The position numbers were made by a program, and so were the translations under genes. Below are positions 24,926 through 35,178 of a stretch of DNA of 64,000 bases, one piece after another. The DNA is taken from NCBI RefSeq assembly GCF_010104355.1, contig NZ_CP044972.1:62001-126000 (forward strand). The letters are read 5' to 3'. The DNA comes from Hydrogenophaga sp. PBL-H3. Its GTDB lineage: Bacteria > Pseudomonadota > Gammaproteobacteria > Burkholderiales > Burkholderiaceae_C. Each line of letters opens with the position of its first letter. Positions within the stretch are counted from its first letter, which is position 1. Under the pieces are notes generated by a model. The model was not told the DNA's origin. It saw only the letters and a program-made list of their open reading frames with translations, and searched no databases.

Positions 24926-27028
24926 TCAGGGTTTCTTCGGCGTGGCCGGTGGCGCCTTCGCGATGCAGGGGTCGACCGCGTTGGGGGAGCCCGGCTCGAT
25001 CAGCGGCAGCAGGGCCGCCGCCGGGCCCACCGCGGCGCCCAGCGCCACCGCACCAAGCACGCGGCCCACCAGGCCCTGCGCCTCGATGCCGACACTGGGC
25101 TGGCCCAGGGTGCCTGTCACGGTCACCGGGGTTCGCAAGGACAGCGGAGACCAGTCGTGGGAGCGGGTGACAACGCGCAGCGCGAGCGACTCGTCGCGCA
25201 GGCTGACCAGGCCCGTGATGCGGATGACGCTGTCGGCGCTGTCGATCACCGCCAGCGTCGGCGTGACCACGCCGTCACGGGCCGTCATGTCAAAGCGGGC
25301 GCAGCGCAGGGGCAAGGGTCGGTCGCCCCGGATGAGCACGCCCAGCGATTCGGCCACGTCCAGGCCCATGGCCTCGGTGGCCAGGTGGGACAGCGTGCCG
25401 TCGCGCAGCGCGAACTGGAACGGTCCGTCCAGGCTGGCCAGGATCTCGCCGGTGGAGCGGCCCGCTCCGCGCACGTCCAGGCGGCCGGAGAGCTGGCCGG
25501 TGAGATATGACTGCACCGTCTGGTCACCGCCCTGGCGGGCCTGGTTGCGTTCGCGTTTGAGGGTCGCCGAGCCTTTGGCCGCAGGCTCGGTGGTCGGCGC
25601 ACCCGATGTGCTCAGGCCGCGCAACCAGCCGGCCATGTCGATGCCGCTGAAGTCCAGCCGGGCTGCCCATGCGGCTGGGCTGGCGTTGGCATCAAGCTGG
25701 GTCGAACCTTTGATGGCGCCCCCGGACACCTGGGCCTGCAGTGCACCCAGGCGCAGCACGCCACCGTCGAGCTGCACGCGCGTTTGCAGAGCCTTCAGGG
25801 GCGCCATCGACGGTGTGCCGAAGTCCACCGTGTCGATGTTGACCTGCACGTCGGCGTCCATGGCCTTGAGCGAGGGAAGGTCAAACCGGCGTTGCGGCAA
25901 CACGCGCCCGGGCGCCTTGGCCTCAGGCGCTGCGGCGGCCGGGCCCGCAGCGCCGATGGCAGGGCCCAGGTCGGCAAACGCAAGCTTGGGGCCGGTGAGC
26001 CGGCCTGAGAGCCTGGCGGGCTTCACACGCTGATCAAACAGCAGCTCACCGGCCAGCCGGCTGCTGCCGATGACGGCACTCGAAGCCTGCAACCGCCAGG
26101 CACCGGCCTCATGGGCCAGTGTGCCGCGCAGATCGAAGGGCGGCGTGCGCGGCAGTGTGATGCCCAGCGGATCGCCCACATCGGCCAGCGACCGCCCCTT
26201 GAACTGCAGCTGGCCCTGCAGGCGCGGCGTGCCAAACAAGGCGGCGGCCTGGCCGTCGAACAGCAGGCGCGACGAACCCACGCTGCCTTCCACACGCATG
26301 GGCACCCAGGGCGCAGCGGCAGTGGCACCGTTGTCCTGCAACAGCGGCAAGGTGCTGCCGGCCCGCACCTCCAGCTTCAGCGGCAAGGCCTGGTAGCGCC
26401 CGCTGAAGCTGGCCACGTACCCCGATGCCTCCCCCGGCACGGCCTCGCCCTCGCTGCCTTGCACCGCCACCTTCAGGGCAATGTCCTGCAGCGCGTCGCT
26501 CACGGTGATGCGGCCCTGCTCCATGACCAGCGAGCCGAACCGCGGCAGGCCGGCCAGGCCATCGGCATCGTTCTGCGCATTGGGCGCGCCCAGTTGCCAG
26601 TTGGCACCACCGTCGCCCAGGCGCACGAGGTGTGCGTCAAGCTCGTCGGCACGCAGGGTTTGCACGCGCAGCTGTTCGCCCTGGCGCCAACGCCAGACGT
26701 CGCCCCATGTCCAGGCCAGCGTGACACGCCGTGCGTCGAGCAGGTGCGGCACCTCGAAGCGCTCATCGGAGGCGATGCGCAGGTGCGCCACTTCCAGGCG
26801 CGGGCGCCACAGCAGGTGCAGCTTCACCGCACCCTCCAGCTGCACCGGCACGCCCGCACCGCGCGCCATGAAGCGCTCCAGCGTGGGGCGCAACACGGGC
26901 CAGCCACTGGCCTCGCCCCACACCCCACCCAGCACCAGCAGACCCACCACGCCGCCCACGACCAACGCGGCGCGCGCATGGCGCGTCAGGCGCGTTGACG
27001 CAAGGGGTGTGGTGGGGCTGGCGTTCAT
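24926..27028 (-). CDS. AsmA-family protein
   Basis: A 700-residue envelope protein with one N-terminal membrane helix (about 18-37, ALVVGGVVGLLVLGGVWG) and a long periplasmic part. The C-terminal AsmA region includes SGRLDVRGAGRSTGEILASLDGP-like repeats of the family near residue 520. AsmA-like proteins are thought to bridge the inner and outer membranes and move phospholipids. A second in-frame ATG at 27079 adds 17 residues; neither start has a good ribosome site, and I chose the one nearer the membrane helix. It is divergent from the phospholipase D gene. Confidence 0.82.
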   Translation of the reverse strand: MNASPTTPLASTRLTRHARAALVVGGVVGLLVLGGVWGEASGWPVLRPTLERFMARGAGVPVQLEGAVKLHLLWRPRLEVAHLRIASDERFEVPHLLDARRVTLAWTWGDVWRWRQGEQLRVQTLRADELDAHLVRLGDGGANWQLGAPNAQNDADGLAGLPRFGSLVMEQGRITVSDALQDIALKVAVQGSEGEAVPGEASGYVASFSGRYQALPLKLEVRAGSTLPLLQDNGATAAAPWVPMRVEGSVGSSRLLFDGQAAALFGTPRLQGQLQFKGRSLADVGDPLGITLPRTPPFDLRGTLAHEAGAWRLQASSAVIGSSRLAGELLFDQRVKPARLSGRLTGPKLAFADLGPAIGAAGPAAAAPEAKAPGRVLPQRRFDLPSLKAMDADVQVNIDTVDFGTPSMAPLKALQTRVQLDGGVLRLGALQAQVSGGAIKGSTQLDANASPAAWAARLDFSGIDMAGWLRGLSTSGAPTTEPAAKGSATLKRERNQARQGGDQTVQSYLTGQLSGRLDVRGAGRSTGEILASLDGPFQFALRDGTLSHLATEAMGLDVAESLGVLIRGDRPLPLRCARFDMTARDGVVTPTLAVIDSADSVIRITGLVSLRDESLALRVVTRSHDWSPLSLRTPVTVTGTLGQPSVGIEAQGLVGRVLGAVALGAAVGPAAALLPLIEPGSPNAVDPCIAKAPPATPKKP

Positions 27029-27272
27029 GCTCCGTTGGAACCGGTCGCACCCGCTGCGTTCCCGCTGTTGCGTGGTCATATTTCATGCGCTGTGTGTGGC
27101 AGCGCACGGACCTGCGGCGGCACTTGCCGCTAGCGTCAGGCGTTGAACCAGCCGGTGTCAGCGGCGTCCGACAAGCACGCCGTGTCGCCACCGACACGCC
27201 GCTTGCCCGACTGCGCGCACACTCGCGTGGATGCCCCCTCGCCGCAGGTCCACCCCTTCATCCTTCGAGCCC

Positions 27273-28673
27273 ATGCCCACGCAACGTTCACCGAAATCGC
27301 TCGGCCTGGCGCTCGCGTGCCTGCTGCTGGCACTGGCCGGCTGCACCAGCCTGCCACCCAAGACCGCCGACCTGCCCGGCCGGCAGGCTGGCACGGTCAC
27401 AGTGAGCGGGTCGGAAGGACAGGTCTCGGCCACGGCCGAGCGCACTGCGCTGCAGGGCCTGGTCAACGAAGGCCGGAAGGATCTGGTGATCCACCACCTG
27501 AAAACGCTGGTCGCCACCGGCGATGCCGACCTCTACCAGGGCAACCGAACGCGCCTGCTGGTGGACGGACCCGCCACCTTCGGCGCCATGAAGGCGGCCA
27601 TTGCGCAGGCGCGGGGCCGCGTGCTGCTGCAGAGTTACATCGTCGAAGACCAGGGCGTGGCGGCCGAGGTGGCCGAGCTGCTGCTGGCGCGCGCGGCGCA
27701 AGGCGTGAAGGTGGCCATGATCTTTGATGCGGTGGGCTCCATCACCACGCCCGATGCTTTCTTCAAGCGCCTGGTCGACGGCGGTGTGGCGGTCTGCGCC
27801 TTCAACCCGATCAACCCGACCAAACGCCCGGGCTACTGGGGCCTCACCCACCGCGACCACCGCAAACTGCTGGTGGTGGACGAGGACGTGGCCTTCACCG
27901 GCGGCATCAACATCAGCCGCGTCTATGGTTCCAGCTCGTTCGGTCGCCGTGGCCAACCCACCGGAGAGGGCGCACTCGACGACGGCTGGCGCGACACGCA
28001 GATCGAGCTGCGCGGACCGGTGGTGCCGGTGATCGGCCAGGTGTTTGAAGCCACGTGGCGCGAGCAGGGCTGCAAGGGCGAACTGGGCCAGCCGGCCGCG
28101 AAGAAAGGCGCGGGGGAACCCGGCACACGGGTGGTGAAGGTGCTGGCCAGCGACCCGCGCGACAAGGACAACCGCATCTACAGCGCTTTGCTCGCGGCGG
28201 TGGACGCGGCGCAGGTCGAGGTGCGTTTCACGATGGCGTATTTCGCGCCCGGCCCCGACTTTGTGACCGCCCTGCGCAAGGCCGCCGAGCGCGGTGTGGC
28301 GGTGGAGATGGTGCTGCCCGGACGCAGCGACTCGACGCTGGCGTTTCACGCCGGGCGCTCGTATTACGACGACCTGCTGTCCTCGGGCGTGCGCATCTAC
28401 CAGATGGAGCACGCCCTGATGCACGCCAAGACCGCCGTGATCGATGGCGTGTTCTCCACCGTGGGCTCCAGCAACCTGGACTGGCTCAGCTTTGTGGCCA
28501 ACAACGAGCTCAACGTGATCGTGCTGGGCGACGATTTCGGCGGCGAAATGAAGGCGCTGTTCGAACGCGACCGCGCAGCGTCCAGGCCGATCACGCTGGA
28601 GGACTGGCGCCGTCGTGGCCTGGACGACCGCGCGATGGAAACACTGGGCCGGCTGCTGGAGCGCTTCCTGTGA
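27273..28673 (+). CDS. Phospholipase D-family lipoprotein (cardiolipin-synthase-like)
   Basis: 466 residues with a lipoprotein signal (LALACLLLALAGC, lipid-bearing Cys about residue 26) and two HKD motifs: HRKLLVVDED near residue 205 and HAKTAVIDG near residue 385, each followed by the usual GGINIS or GSSNLD stretch. Both active-site halves are intact, so phosphatidyl transfer or phospholipid cleavage is expected, probably facing the periplasm. The ATG at 27273 is chosen for its direct lead into the signal; an upstream in-frame ATG at 27231 gives an Arg/Pro-rich tail. It neighbours AsmA, DUF1328 and BON genes, all envelope-linked. Confidence 0.87.
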   Translation: MPTQRSPKSLGLALACLLLALAGCTSLPPKTADLPGRQAGTVTVSGSEGQVSATAERTALQGLVNEGRKDLVIHHLKTLVATGDADLYQGNRTRLLVDGPATFGAMKAAIAQARGRVLLQSYIVEDQGVAAEVAELLLARAAQGVKVAMIFDAVGSITTPDAFFKRLVDGGVAVCAFNPINPTKRPGYWGLTHRDHRKLLVVDEDVAFTGGINISRVYGSSSFGRRGQPTGEGALDDGWRDTQIELRGPVVPVIGQVFEATWREQGCKGELGQPAAKKGAGEPGTRVVKVLASDPRDKDNRIYSALLAAVDAAQVEVRFTMAYFAPGPDFVTALRKAAERGVAVEMVLPGRSDSTLAFHAGRSYYDDLLSSGVRIYQMEHALMHAKTAVIDGVFSTVGSSNLDWLSFVANNELNVIVLGDDFGGEMKALFERDRAASRPITLEDWRRRGLDDRAMETLGRLLERFL

Positions 28674-28689
28674 AGCCTCCAGGCCGGCG

Positions 28690-29322
28690 TCACTGGATCA
28701 GGCCGTTCTTGAGCGCGTAGTAGGTGAGGTCGCTGTTGCTGGCGAGTTTGAGCTTTTCCAGCACGCGCGAGCGGTAGGTGCTCACGGTCTTGACGCTCAG
28801 GAACATCTGCTCGGCCATGTGGCCGATGGTCTCGCCCTTGGCCAGGCGCAGGAACACTTGCAGCTCCCGCTCCGACAACAGTTCGTGCGGCGCCTGCTCG
28901 GTCGCGCCGGCCACGCCATCGGCCAGCAGCTCGGCCACCGCCGGGCTCACATAACGCCGCCCGCGTGCCACGGTGCGGATGGCTTGCACGATGTCTTCGG
29001 GCGCGCATTCCTTGTTGAGGTAACCGCTGGCGCCATATCGCAGCAGGGTGGTGGCGTACTGCGCTTCGGGGAAACCGCTGAGGATGAGCACCGCGAGATC
29101 GGGAAAGCGCGCCTTGATCGCCTGCAACGCATCCACACCGCCTTGCTCGGGCATGGAAATGTCCATCAGCAGCACGTCGACCTCGCCACCGCGCACGAGT
29201 TCCAGCGCCTCGCGCCCGTTGTTGGCCTCTCCCGTGACGCGCAGGTCCACATGCTCGGCGAGAAACTGCCGCAGGCCGGTGCGCACGATGGCGTGGTCGT
29301 CGACGATGCCGATTCTGATCAT
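28690..29322 (-). CDS. NarL/FixJ-family response regulator
   Basis: 210 residues. The receiver (1-120) starts MIRIGIVDDHAIVRTGL, with phosphoacceptor Asp54 in LLMDISMPE and Lys in YLNKE. The C-terminal LuxR-type helix-turn-helix (about 148-205) contains LSERELQVFLRLAKG and VKTVSTYRSRVLEKL. The start at 29322 is the normal N-terminus. It diverges from the BON genes across a 224-base gap with TCCTACA motifs. The histidine kinase at 30925, which has the matching HisKA_3 type, is a plausible partner. Confidence 0.92.
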   Translation of the reverse strand: MIRIGIVDDHAIVRTGLRQFLAEHVDLRVTGEANNGREALELVRGGEVDVLLMDISMPEQGGVDALQAIKARFPDLAVLILSGFPEAQYATTLLRYGASGYLNKECAPEDIVQAIRTVARGRRYVSPAVAELLADGVAGATEQAPHELLSERELQVFLRLAKGETIGHMAEQMFLSVKTVSTYRSRVLEKLKLASNSDLTYYALKNGLIQ

Positions 29323-29401
29323 GGGGCTTTCGCTGGGGTTGGTGCAATCGGGCGGACTTCGGAAATCTAACAGGCCAGGGCATCGCGCGCCGTCAGACAA
29401 C

Positions 29402-29490
29402 GCCTACAGGCACCCACCACGACCAGAGGCGTTGTCCTACACGGCAACGGCGTGCTGCCCGACACGGGCGGCGCGGCCCCCTGCCTACAG
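29402..29490 (+). promoter_or_regulatory. Cluster of CCTACA motifs in the BON-regulator divergent gap
   Basis: Three CCTACA-containing sites lie in the gap: GCCTACAG at 29402-29409, GTTGTCCTACA at 29431-29441 and GCCTACAG at 29483-29490. The middle one matches a site ahead of the DUF1328 gene. The last could also supply a -10 element (TACAGT, 29486-29491) for the first BON gene, whose ATG is 55 bases on. Which role is real cannot be told by eye. Confidence 0.4.
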
Positions 29491-29546
29491 TGAAACCTCT
29501 CCCCGACCACCGCCGGATGCGTCCGGCTCCTTCCAAAGGAATCCAC

Positions 29547-29990
29547 ATGAAGACCAACCACCGATACACCGCCCTGATCGCCGCAGCAGCGGCCACCGTG
29601 CTCATCGCCGCCTGCGGCGACAAGGTTGACGACACCACCGTGGGCCAGCAGGTCGACAGTTCGGTCACCGCTGCGAAATCCGCAGGCACCGAACTGAAGA
29701 ACGACGCCCAGGTCGCCGCCAACGACATCCAGGCTGCTGGATCCAAGGCCGCCGACAGTGTCGCCGTGAGCGCCACCGACATGGCCATCACCACCAAGGT
29801 GAACGCGGCTCTCGCCGCCGATGACAAGCTCAGCGCGCTGAAGATCGACGTCGACACCGAAGCCGGCAAGGTGGCACTGACAGGCACCGCCCCCGATGAA
29901 GCCTCGCGCCAGCGCGCCACCATCCTGGCAGCGGCCGTTGACGGCGTGGTCACGGTGGACAACCGCCTGACCGTGGCGAAGAACAGCTGA
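29547..29990 (+). CDS. BON-domain lipoprotein
   Basis: 147 residues. A signal sequence with lipobox LIAAC places Cys23 as lipidation site. A low-complexity Ala/Asp/Lys linker follows (about 30-75), then one BON domain (about 78-145, ITTKVNAALAADDKLSALKIDVDTEAG and VTVDNRLTV). BON domains bind membranes, and such proteins appear in osmotic and envelope stress responses. AAAGGA lies 7 bases before the ATG. It is followed 40 bases on by a second BON gene, probably in one transcript. Confidence 0.88.
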   Translation: MKTNHRYTALIAAAAATVLIAACGDKVDDTTVGQQVDSSVTAAKSAGTELKNDAQVAANDIQAAGSKAADSVAVSATDMAITTKVNAALAADDKLSALKIDVDTEAGKVALTGTAPDEASRQRATILAAAVDGVVTVDNRLTVAKNS

Positions 29991-30030
29991 TCACCGATCC
30001 CATCACCCATCCAAACATCTGGAGAACACC

Positions 30031-30342
30031 ATGAAACTCGCACACGTTGTGCTGGCCGCTGCCGCCACACTGACCCTCGTTCAACTCACCGGCTGCGCGG
30101 TCGCCCGCGACCAGCAGACCGTGGGCTCCTACATCGACGACGCCACCATCACCACCCGGGTGAAGGCGCGAATGGCCGAAGACAAGACGGTCAGCGCCAC
30201 CTCCATCAGCGTTGAAACCCTCAAAGGCACGGTGCAGCTCTCGGGTTTTGCCAAGTCGACCGATGAGCGCGCGACCGCCGAGCGCATCGCCAGGTCCACC
30301 CCCGGTGTGCAAGCGGTTCGCAACGACATCCTGGTGCGCTGA
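30031..30342 (+). CDS. Small BON-domain lipoprotein
   Basis: 103 residues with a lipoprotein signal (LTLVQLTGC, Cys18) and a single BON domain covering most of the remainder (ITTRVKARMAEDKTVSATSISVETL, VQAVRNDILVR). GGAG precedes the ATG. It probably shares a transcript with the preceding BON gene and is followed by a strong terminator-like hairpin. It is half of the size of E. coli OsmY, with one domain instead of two. Confidence 0.88.
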   Translation: MKLAHVVLAAAATLTLVQLTGCAVARDQQTVGSYIDDATITTRVKARMAEDKTVSATSISVETLKGTVQLSGFAKSTDERATAERIARSTPGVQAVRNDILVR

Positions 30343-30351
30343 TGCCATCGC

Positions 30352-30397
30352 GCCCCGTGCGGTGTAGGACGCCGCCTACAGACACCCGGGGCTTTTT
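30352..30397 (+). terminator. Intrinsic terminator after the BON gene pair
   Basis: GCCCCG (30352-30357) pairs with CGGGGC (30387-30392), with inner pairs GGTGT/ACACC and TGTAGG/CCTACA, followed by TTTTT at 30393-30397. The stem contains the palindrome TGTAGG-N6-CCTACA, which may also be read as a protein site (see findings). It sits 10 bases after the BON stop codon. Confidence 0.75.
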
Positions 30398-30472
30398 CAA
30401 CCACGCTTGACAGGGCGCATGACGCAGCAATGCTTCGGCGCCCTGGTTTCGTTTTCACACCCACACACCACC

Positions 30473-30877
30473 ATGCCTGCGCTGAAAACCTTCATCGTCG
30501 AAGACAACAAGGTCATCTACGAGAACCTGGTGTCCACGCTGCAGGAGCTCACGGCGGTGGAGGTGGTCGGTCATGCCGTCGACGAGCGCAGTGCCGTGCA
30601 TTGGCTGCGCAGCGAGGGACTCTCGCTCGATCTTCTGATCGTCGATATATTCCTGTACTCGGGTTCGGGTCTGGGCGTGCTCAAGGCGGCGCAAGACGCG
30701 CACCTGAGCGCCAGGACCGTGGTACTCACCAACTACGCCACCGCCGACATCCGCAAGCGCTGCGCCGTGCTGGGGGCCGATCGGGTGTTCGACAAGTCGT
30801 GTGAGCTGGACGACCTGATTGCCTATTGCGCCCGCGTGTCGGACGGCTCGGCCACGCGCCCTGGCGACCTGCACTAG
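30473..30877 (+). CDS. Stand-alone receiver-domain protein (CheY-like)
   Basis: 134 residues, receiver domain only. The acidic pair Glu10/Asp11 (FIVEDNKVI), phosphoacceptor Asp58 (LLIVDIFLYSGSG), Thr86 and Lys108 (DKS) are all present, so phosphorylation is expected. It has no output domain. It lies 47 bases upstream of the histidine kinase on the same strand and may act as a phosphate sink or intermediate for it. The ATG at 30473 gives the family N-terminus. Confidence 0.87.
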   Translation: MPALKTFIVEDNKVIYENLVSTLQELTAVEVVGHAVDERSAVHWLRSEGLSLDLLIVDIFLYSGSGLGVLKAAQDAHLSARTVVLTNYATADIRKRCAVLGADRVFDKSCELDDLIAYCARVSDGSATRPGDLH

Positions 30878-30924
30878 ATTCAAGACAACAAGGCTTGCGC
30901 CACGCGCAGCCACCGGGAGCCGGG

Positions 30925-32298
30925 ATGATCAAGTCGTCGATCGAGCGCGTGGCGCGCACGCGGTATCTGATGCCGGTGGTGCTTGCGCTGGCGGTGGTGG
31001 CCGTGGTGGTCAATGAAGGCGCCTACCGGCATTCGCTCAACACGCTCAAGCAAGGCATCGCCCTGACCGATGCGCGGGTGCAGGCGGGCCTCATCCTGCA
31101 GAACCTCACCGACGCGGAAACCGCCGCTCGCGCTTACCTCATCAACGGCCAGGAAGCCGACCGCGTGGAACACCGCAATGCCATCGGCAAACTCGCCGAG
31201 GTGCAGCGCGGCGCATTCCAGCTGATCGCCGACGTGGACCCGCAGCGCACCGTGTCGGTGGAGGCGGTGCGCCTGCGCATCCAGGCGCGTGTGACGGCCA
31301 TGGAAAAGTGGATGGACGCGGCCGAGCGCGGCGAGCGCACCCAGGCGCGCCTGATGGCCAGCAGCGACCGTGGTCGCAGCAGCTACGCCGACCTGCGGCA
31401 CGAGTTCGATCTGGTGCTGAGCCGCGCCACCGCCCTTCAGGACTCCGCGCGCGGGTCGCTGTTTGACGCCCTCATGATCAACCGTGTGGCGCTGCACCTG
31501 CTGGTGCTGATCTCGGTGCTGGGTCTGGTGCTGTTCACGCGGCAGCTGCGCTTCAGCGACGAGCAGAAAGCGCGCGAGAGCGACCACCTGGCGTCTCAGG
31601 TGGCCCTGCGCACGGCCGAGCTGCGCGAGCTCGCCGGCCATCTGGTCACCACGCGCGAGGACGAGCGCGGCCGCCTGGCGCGCGAACTGCACGACGAGCT
31701 TGGCGGCCTGTTCACCGCCATGAAACTCGAACTCGCGCGCCTGCGCCGGGTGACCGAACTGCCTCCCTCTGCGCTGGAGCGCATGAGCGGCATCGAGCAG
31801 CGGCTAAACGAAGGCATTGCCGTGAAGCGCCGCATCATCGAGAACCTGCGGCCTTCTTCGCTCGACCAGCTGGGTCTGGTTTCCGCCCTGGAGGTGCTCT
31901 GCCAGGACGCGGCCAGCAGCCTGGGCATTCCTGTGAACACCGAGCTGCAGGCCGTGAGCCTGGACAAGGAGTGCGAACTCACCGTGTTCCGCCTGGTGCA
32001 GGAATCGCTCACCAACATCAGCAAGTACGCGCAGGCGAAGCAGGTGTGGGTGAGTCTGGCGCCGCATGGCGACCGCGTGCGGGTGAGCGTTCGGGACGAC
32101 GGCTGCGGCTTTCATGCCCACGCCGTGCCCGCGCGCCACCACGGACTGATCGGCATGCGCGTGCGCGTGGAGTCCCACGACGGGCACCTGACCATCAACT
32201 CCCGCCCCGGGCAAGGCACGCACATCGTCGCGGAGCTTCCCCCCAAGGCGCCCACCGAGGCGCAGACCTGCGAGCCTCGGGAAACCGCGCTGCGCTAA
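30925..32298 (+). CDS. CHASE3-domain sensor histidine kinase (HisKA_3 type)
   Basis: 457 residues. Helix 1 (about 13-31) and helix 2 (about 188-210) enclose a periplasmic four-helix CHASE3-like domain. The dimerisation/phosphoacceptor domain has His256 in RELHDELGG, typical of NarL-partner kinases. The ATPase domain has an N box ESLTNISKYA and a G box DDGCGF. GGGAG precedes the ATG. The likely targets are the adjacent lone receiver and the NarL-type regulator 1.6 kb upstream on the other strand. The signal is unknown; envelope stress is inferred from neighbours. Confidence 0.9.
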   Translation: MIKSSIERVARTRYLMPVVLALAVVAVVVNEGAYRHSLNTLKQGIALTDARVQAGLILQNLTDAETAARAYLINGQEADRVEHRNAIGKLAEVQRGAFQLIADVDPQRTVSVEAVRLRIQARVTAMEKWMDAAERGERTQARLMASSDRGRSSYADLRHEFDLVLSRATALQDSARGSLFDALMINRVALHLLVLISVLGLVLFTRQLRFSDEQKARESDHLASQVALRTAELRELAGHLVTTREDERGRLARELHDELGGLFTAMKLELARLRRVTELPPSALERMSGIEQRLNEGIAVKRRIIENLRPSSLDQLGLVSALEVLCQDAASSLGIPVNTELQAVSLDKECELTVFRLVQESLTNISKYAQAKQVWVSLAPHGDRVRVSVRDDGCGFHAHAVPARHHGLIGMRVRVESHDGHLTINSRPGQGTHIVAELPPKAPTEAQTCEPRETALR

Positions 32299-32315
32299 GC
32301 TCGTTGCATCCCCTG

Positions 32316-32978
32316 ATGCACACGCCCAGCGCGTCTTCCATGCCCTCTCCGATCGCCGTCATCGATTTCGAAACCACCGGCATCTCGCCTTCATTGGGCG
32401 ACCGCGCCACCGAGGTGGCCATCGTCATCACCGAACAGGGCCGGGTGGTGGACCGTTTTCAGAGCCTCATGAACGCGGGTGTTCGCATCCCCTCGTTCAT
32501 CACACAACTCACCGGCATCACCAATGACATGGTGGCTGGCGCACCCAGGGCCGATGCCGTGATGCGCGACGCCGCGCGGTTCGTGGGTCGGGTGCCGATG
32601 GTGGCGCACAACGCGTCGTTTGACCGCCGTTACTGGCAGGCCGAGCTGGCGCTGGCCGGTGAGCCCGCGCCGCACGCCTTTGCCTGCACGGTGTTGCTCT
32701 CGCGCCGGCTGTACCCGCAGGCGCCCAGCCACAAGCTGGGCTCGCTGGTGGACTTCTTCCACTTGCCGCGCACAGGCCAGGCGCACCGGGCCATGGCCGA
32801 CGCCGACATGGCCGCCGAGCTGCTCGCGCGCATCCAGCACGATCTGCGCACGCAGCACGGCGTGGCCAAGCCAGACCACGATGTCCTGATGGCACTGCAA
32901 CGTTGTGCGCGCAACCAGCTGCCGCGCTTTTTCACCGCTCAGCGGGCGCCCGAGGCGCTGCGTTCAAGCGCGCCGTGA
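32316..32978 (+). CDS. DEDDh 3'-5' exonuclease (DnaQ-like)
   Basis: 220 residues with all exonuclease motifs: Exo I VIDFETTG (Asp/Glu), Exo II HNASFDRRYW and Exo III HRAMADADM. It resembles the DNA polymerase III epsilon proofreading domain but is separate from any polymerase gene here, so repair or RNA turnover is possible. The ATG at 32316 or the one at 32340 may start the protein. A clear terminator hairpin follows 16 bases after the stop. Confidence 0.87.
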   Translation: MHTPSASSMPSPIAVIDFETTGISPSLGDRATEVAIVITEQGRVVDRFQSLMNAGVRIPSFITQLTGITNDMVAGAPRADAVMRDAARFVGRVPMVAHNASFDRRYWQAELALAGEPAPHAFACTVLLSRRLYPQAPSHKLGSLVDFFHLPRTGQAHRAMADADMAAELLARIQHDLRTQHGVAKPDHDVLMALQRCARNQLPRFFTAQRAPEALRSSAP

Positions 32979-32993
32979 ACGGCACGAACCCAT

Positions 32994-33020
32994 GGCGGCC
33001 TTGGCCGCCGTTCTTTTTTT
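32994..33020 (+). terminator. Intrinsic terminator between the exonuclease gene and DAHP synthase
   Basis: GGCGGCC (32994-33000) pairs perfectly with GGCCGCC (33003-33009) over a TT loop, followed by GTTCTTTTTTT. It lies 16 bases downstream of the exonuclease stop and 17 bases upstream of the next start codon, so the aro gene message must begin inside or very near it, or read through. Confidence 0.85.
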
Positions 33021-33036
33021 CCATCCGCCTGCCTCC

Positions 33037-34128
<1,092 letters not shown>

Positions 34129-34133
34129 GCGGC

Positions 34134-35162
34134 ATGGCCATCAACTGGCGCCAGCCTCCGGCGATCAACCTCGCTCTGCAAGGCGGTGGCGCACACGGGG
34201 CCTTCACATGGGGCGTGCTTGATGCCCTGCTGGAAGACGGGCGCCTTCGTTTCGATGGCGTGAGCGGCACCAGCGCGGGCGCCATGAACGCCGTGATGCT
34301 GGCGCAAGGCCTGATGGCGGGTGGGTCTGATGGCGCGCGCACTGCTTTGCGCGAGTTCTGGAGCGCCGTGGCCGCCAGCATGCCCTTCGAGGTGGCCACG
34401 CCGACCGCCGACGGCAAGGACATGCGGCTGGCGCCGGCGATGCAGCTGATGCTGCAGTGGACGCACTACTTTTCTCCCGAACAGCTCAACCCGTTCGACC
34501 TGAACCCGCTGCGCACGATCCTCTCAAGCCAGGTCGATTTCGAGCGCCTGCGCGCGCACAGCCCGGTCAAGCTGTTCGTGGCGGCGACCAACGTCAACAC
34601 CGGCAAACTCCGGCTGTTCCGCGCGCCCGAGCTCACGCCCGATACGGTGCTGGCCTCGGCCTGCCTGCCCACCATGCACCGCAGCGTGGTGATCGATGGC
34701 GAGCCTTATTGGGATGGGGGCTACTCGGCAAACCCGGCGGTGTTTCCGCTGTTCCACGAGTGCAGTGCGCGCGACATCATGCTGGTGATGCTGGCGCCGA
34801 TCAAGCACAGCGCCACACCGCAGTCGGCGGTGGACATCAAGAGCCGGATGATGGAACTGGCGTTCAATGCCACGTTCCTGCGTGAGATGCGCATGTTTGC
34901 CCACCTGCGTGAACGCGCGGCGCGCAGCGCCTGGTGGCGACGCGGCGAACTCGACCGGCGCCTGGCAGGCGCGCACTTTCATGTGATCGAAGCCAGCGAA
35001 GTGATGCGCGAACTGAGCGCCGAGAGCAAGGCCGCGGCGAACATGCGCTTCTTCGAGATGCTGTTCGCGCTGGGCCGCGAGCACGGCAGCGCGTGGCTGT
35101 CGGCACACCATGCCGACGTGGGCCGACGCAGCAGCGTCGACCTGGGAGCCCTGTTTTACTAG
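34134..35162 (+). CDS. Patatin-like phospholipase
   Basis: 342 residues with the patatin catalytic dyad: oxyanion loop GGGAHG at 17-22, nucleophile Ser47 in GTSAG and Asp194 in DGG. No signal peptide or membrane helix, so a cytosolic or secreted-by-other-means lipid acyl hydrolase. It starts 5 bases after the DAHP synthase stop, so it is probably co-transcribed. The function of such close linkage with aromatic biosynthesis is not evident. Confidence 0.9.
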   Translation: MAINWRQPPAINLALQGGGAHGAFTWGVLDALLEDGRLRFDGVSGTSAGAMNAVMLAQGLMAGGSDGARTALREFWSAVAASMPFEVATPTADGKDMRLAPAMQLMLQWTHYFSPEQLNPFDLNPLRTILSSQVDFERLRAHSPVKLFVAATNVNTGKLRLFRAPELTPDTVLASACLPTMHRSVVIDGEPYWDGGYSANPAVFPLFHECSARDIMLVMLAPIKHSATPQSAVDIKSRMMELAFNATFLREMRMFAHLRERAARSAWWRRGELDRRLAGAHFHVIEASEVMRELSAESKAAANMRFFEMLFALGREHGSAWLSAHHADVGRRSSVDLGALFY

Positions 35163-35178
35163 GGCAGAAACGGAACGA

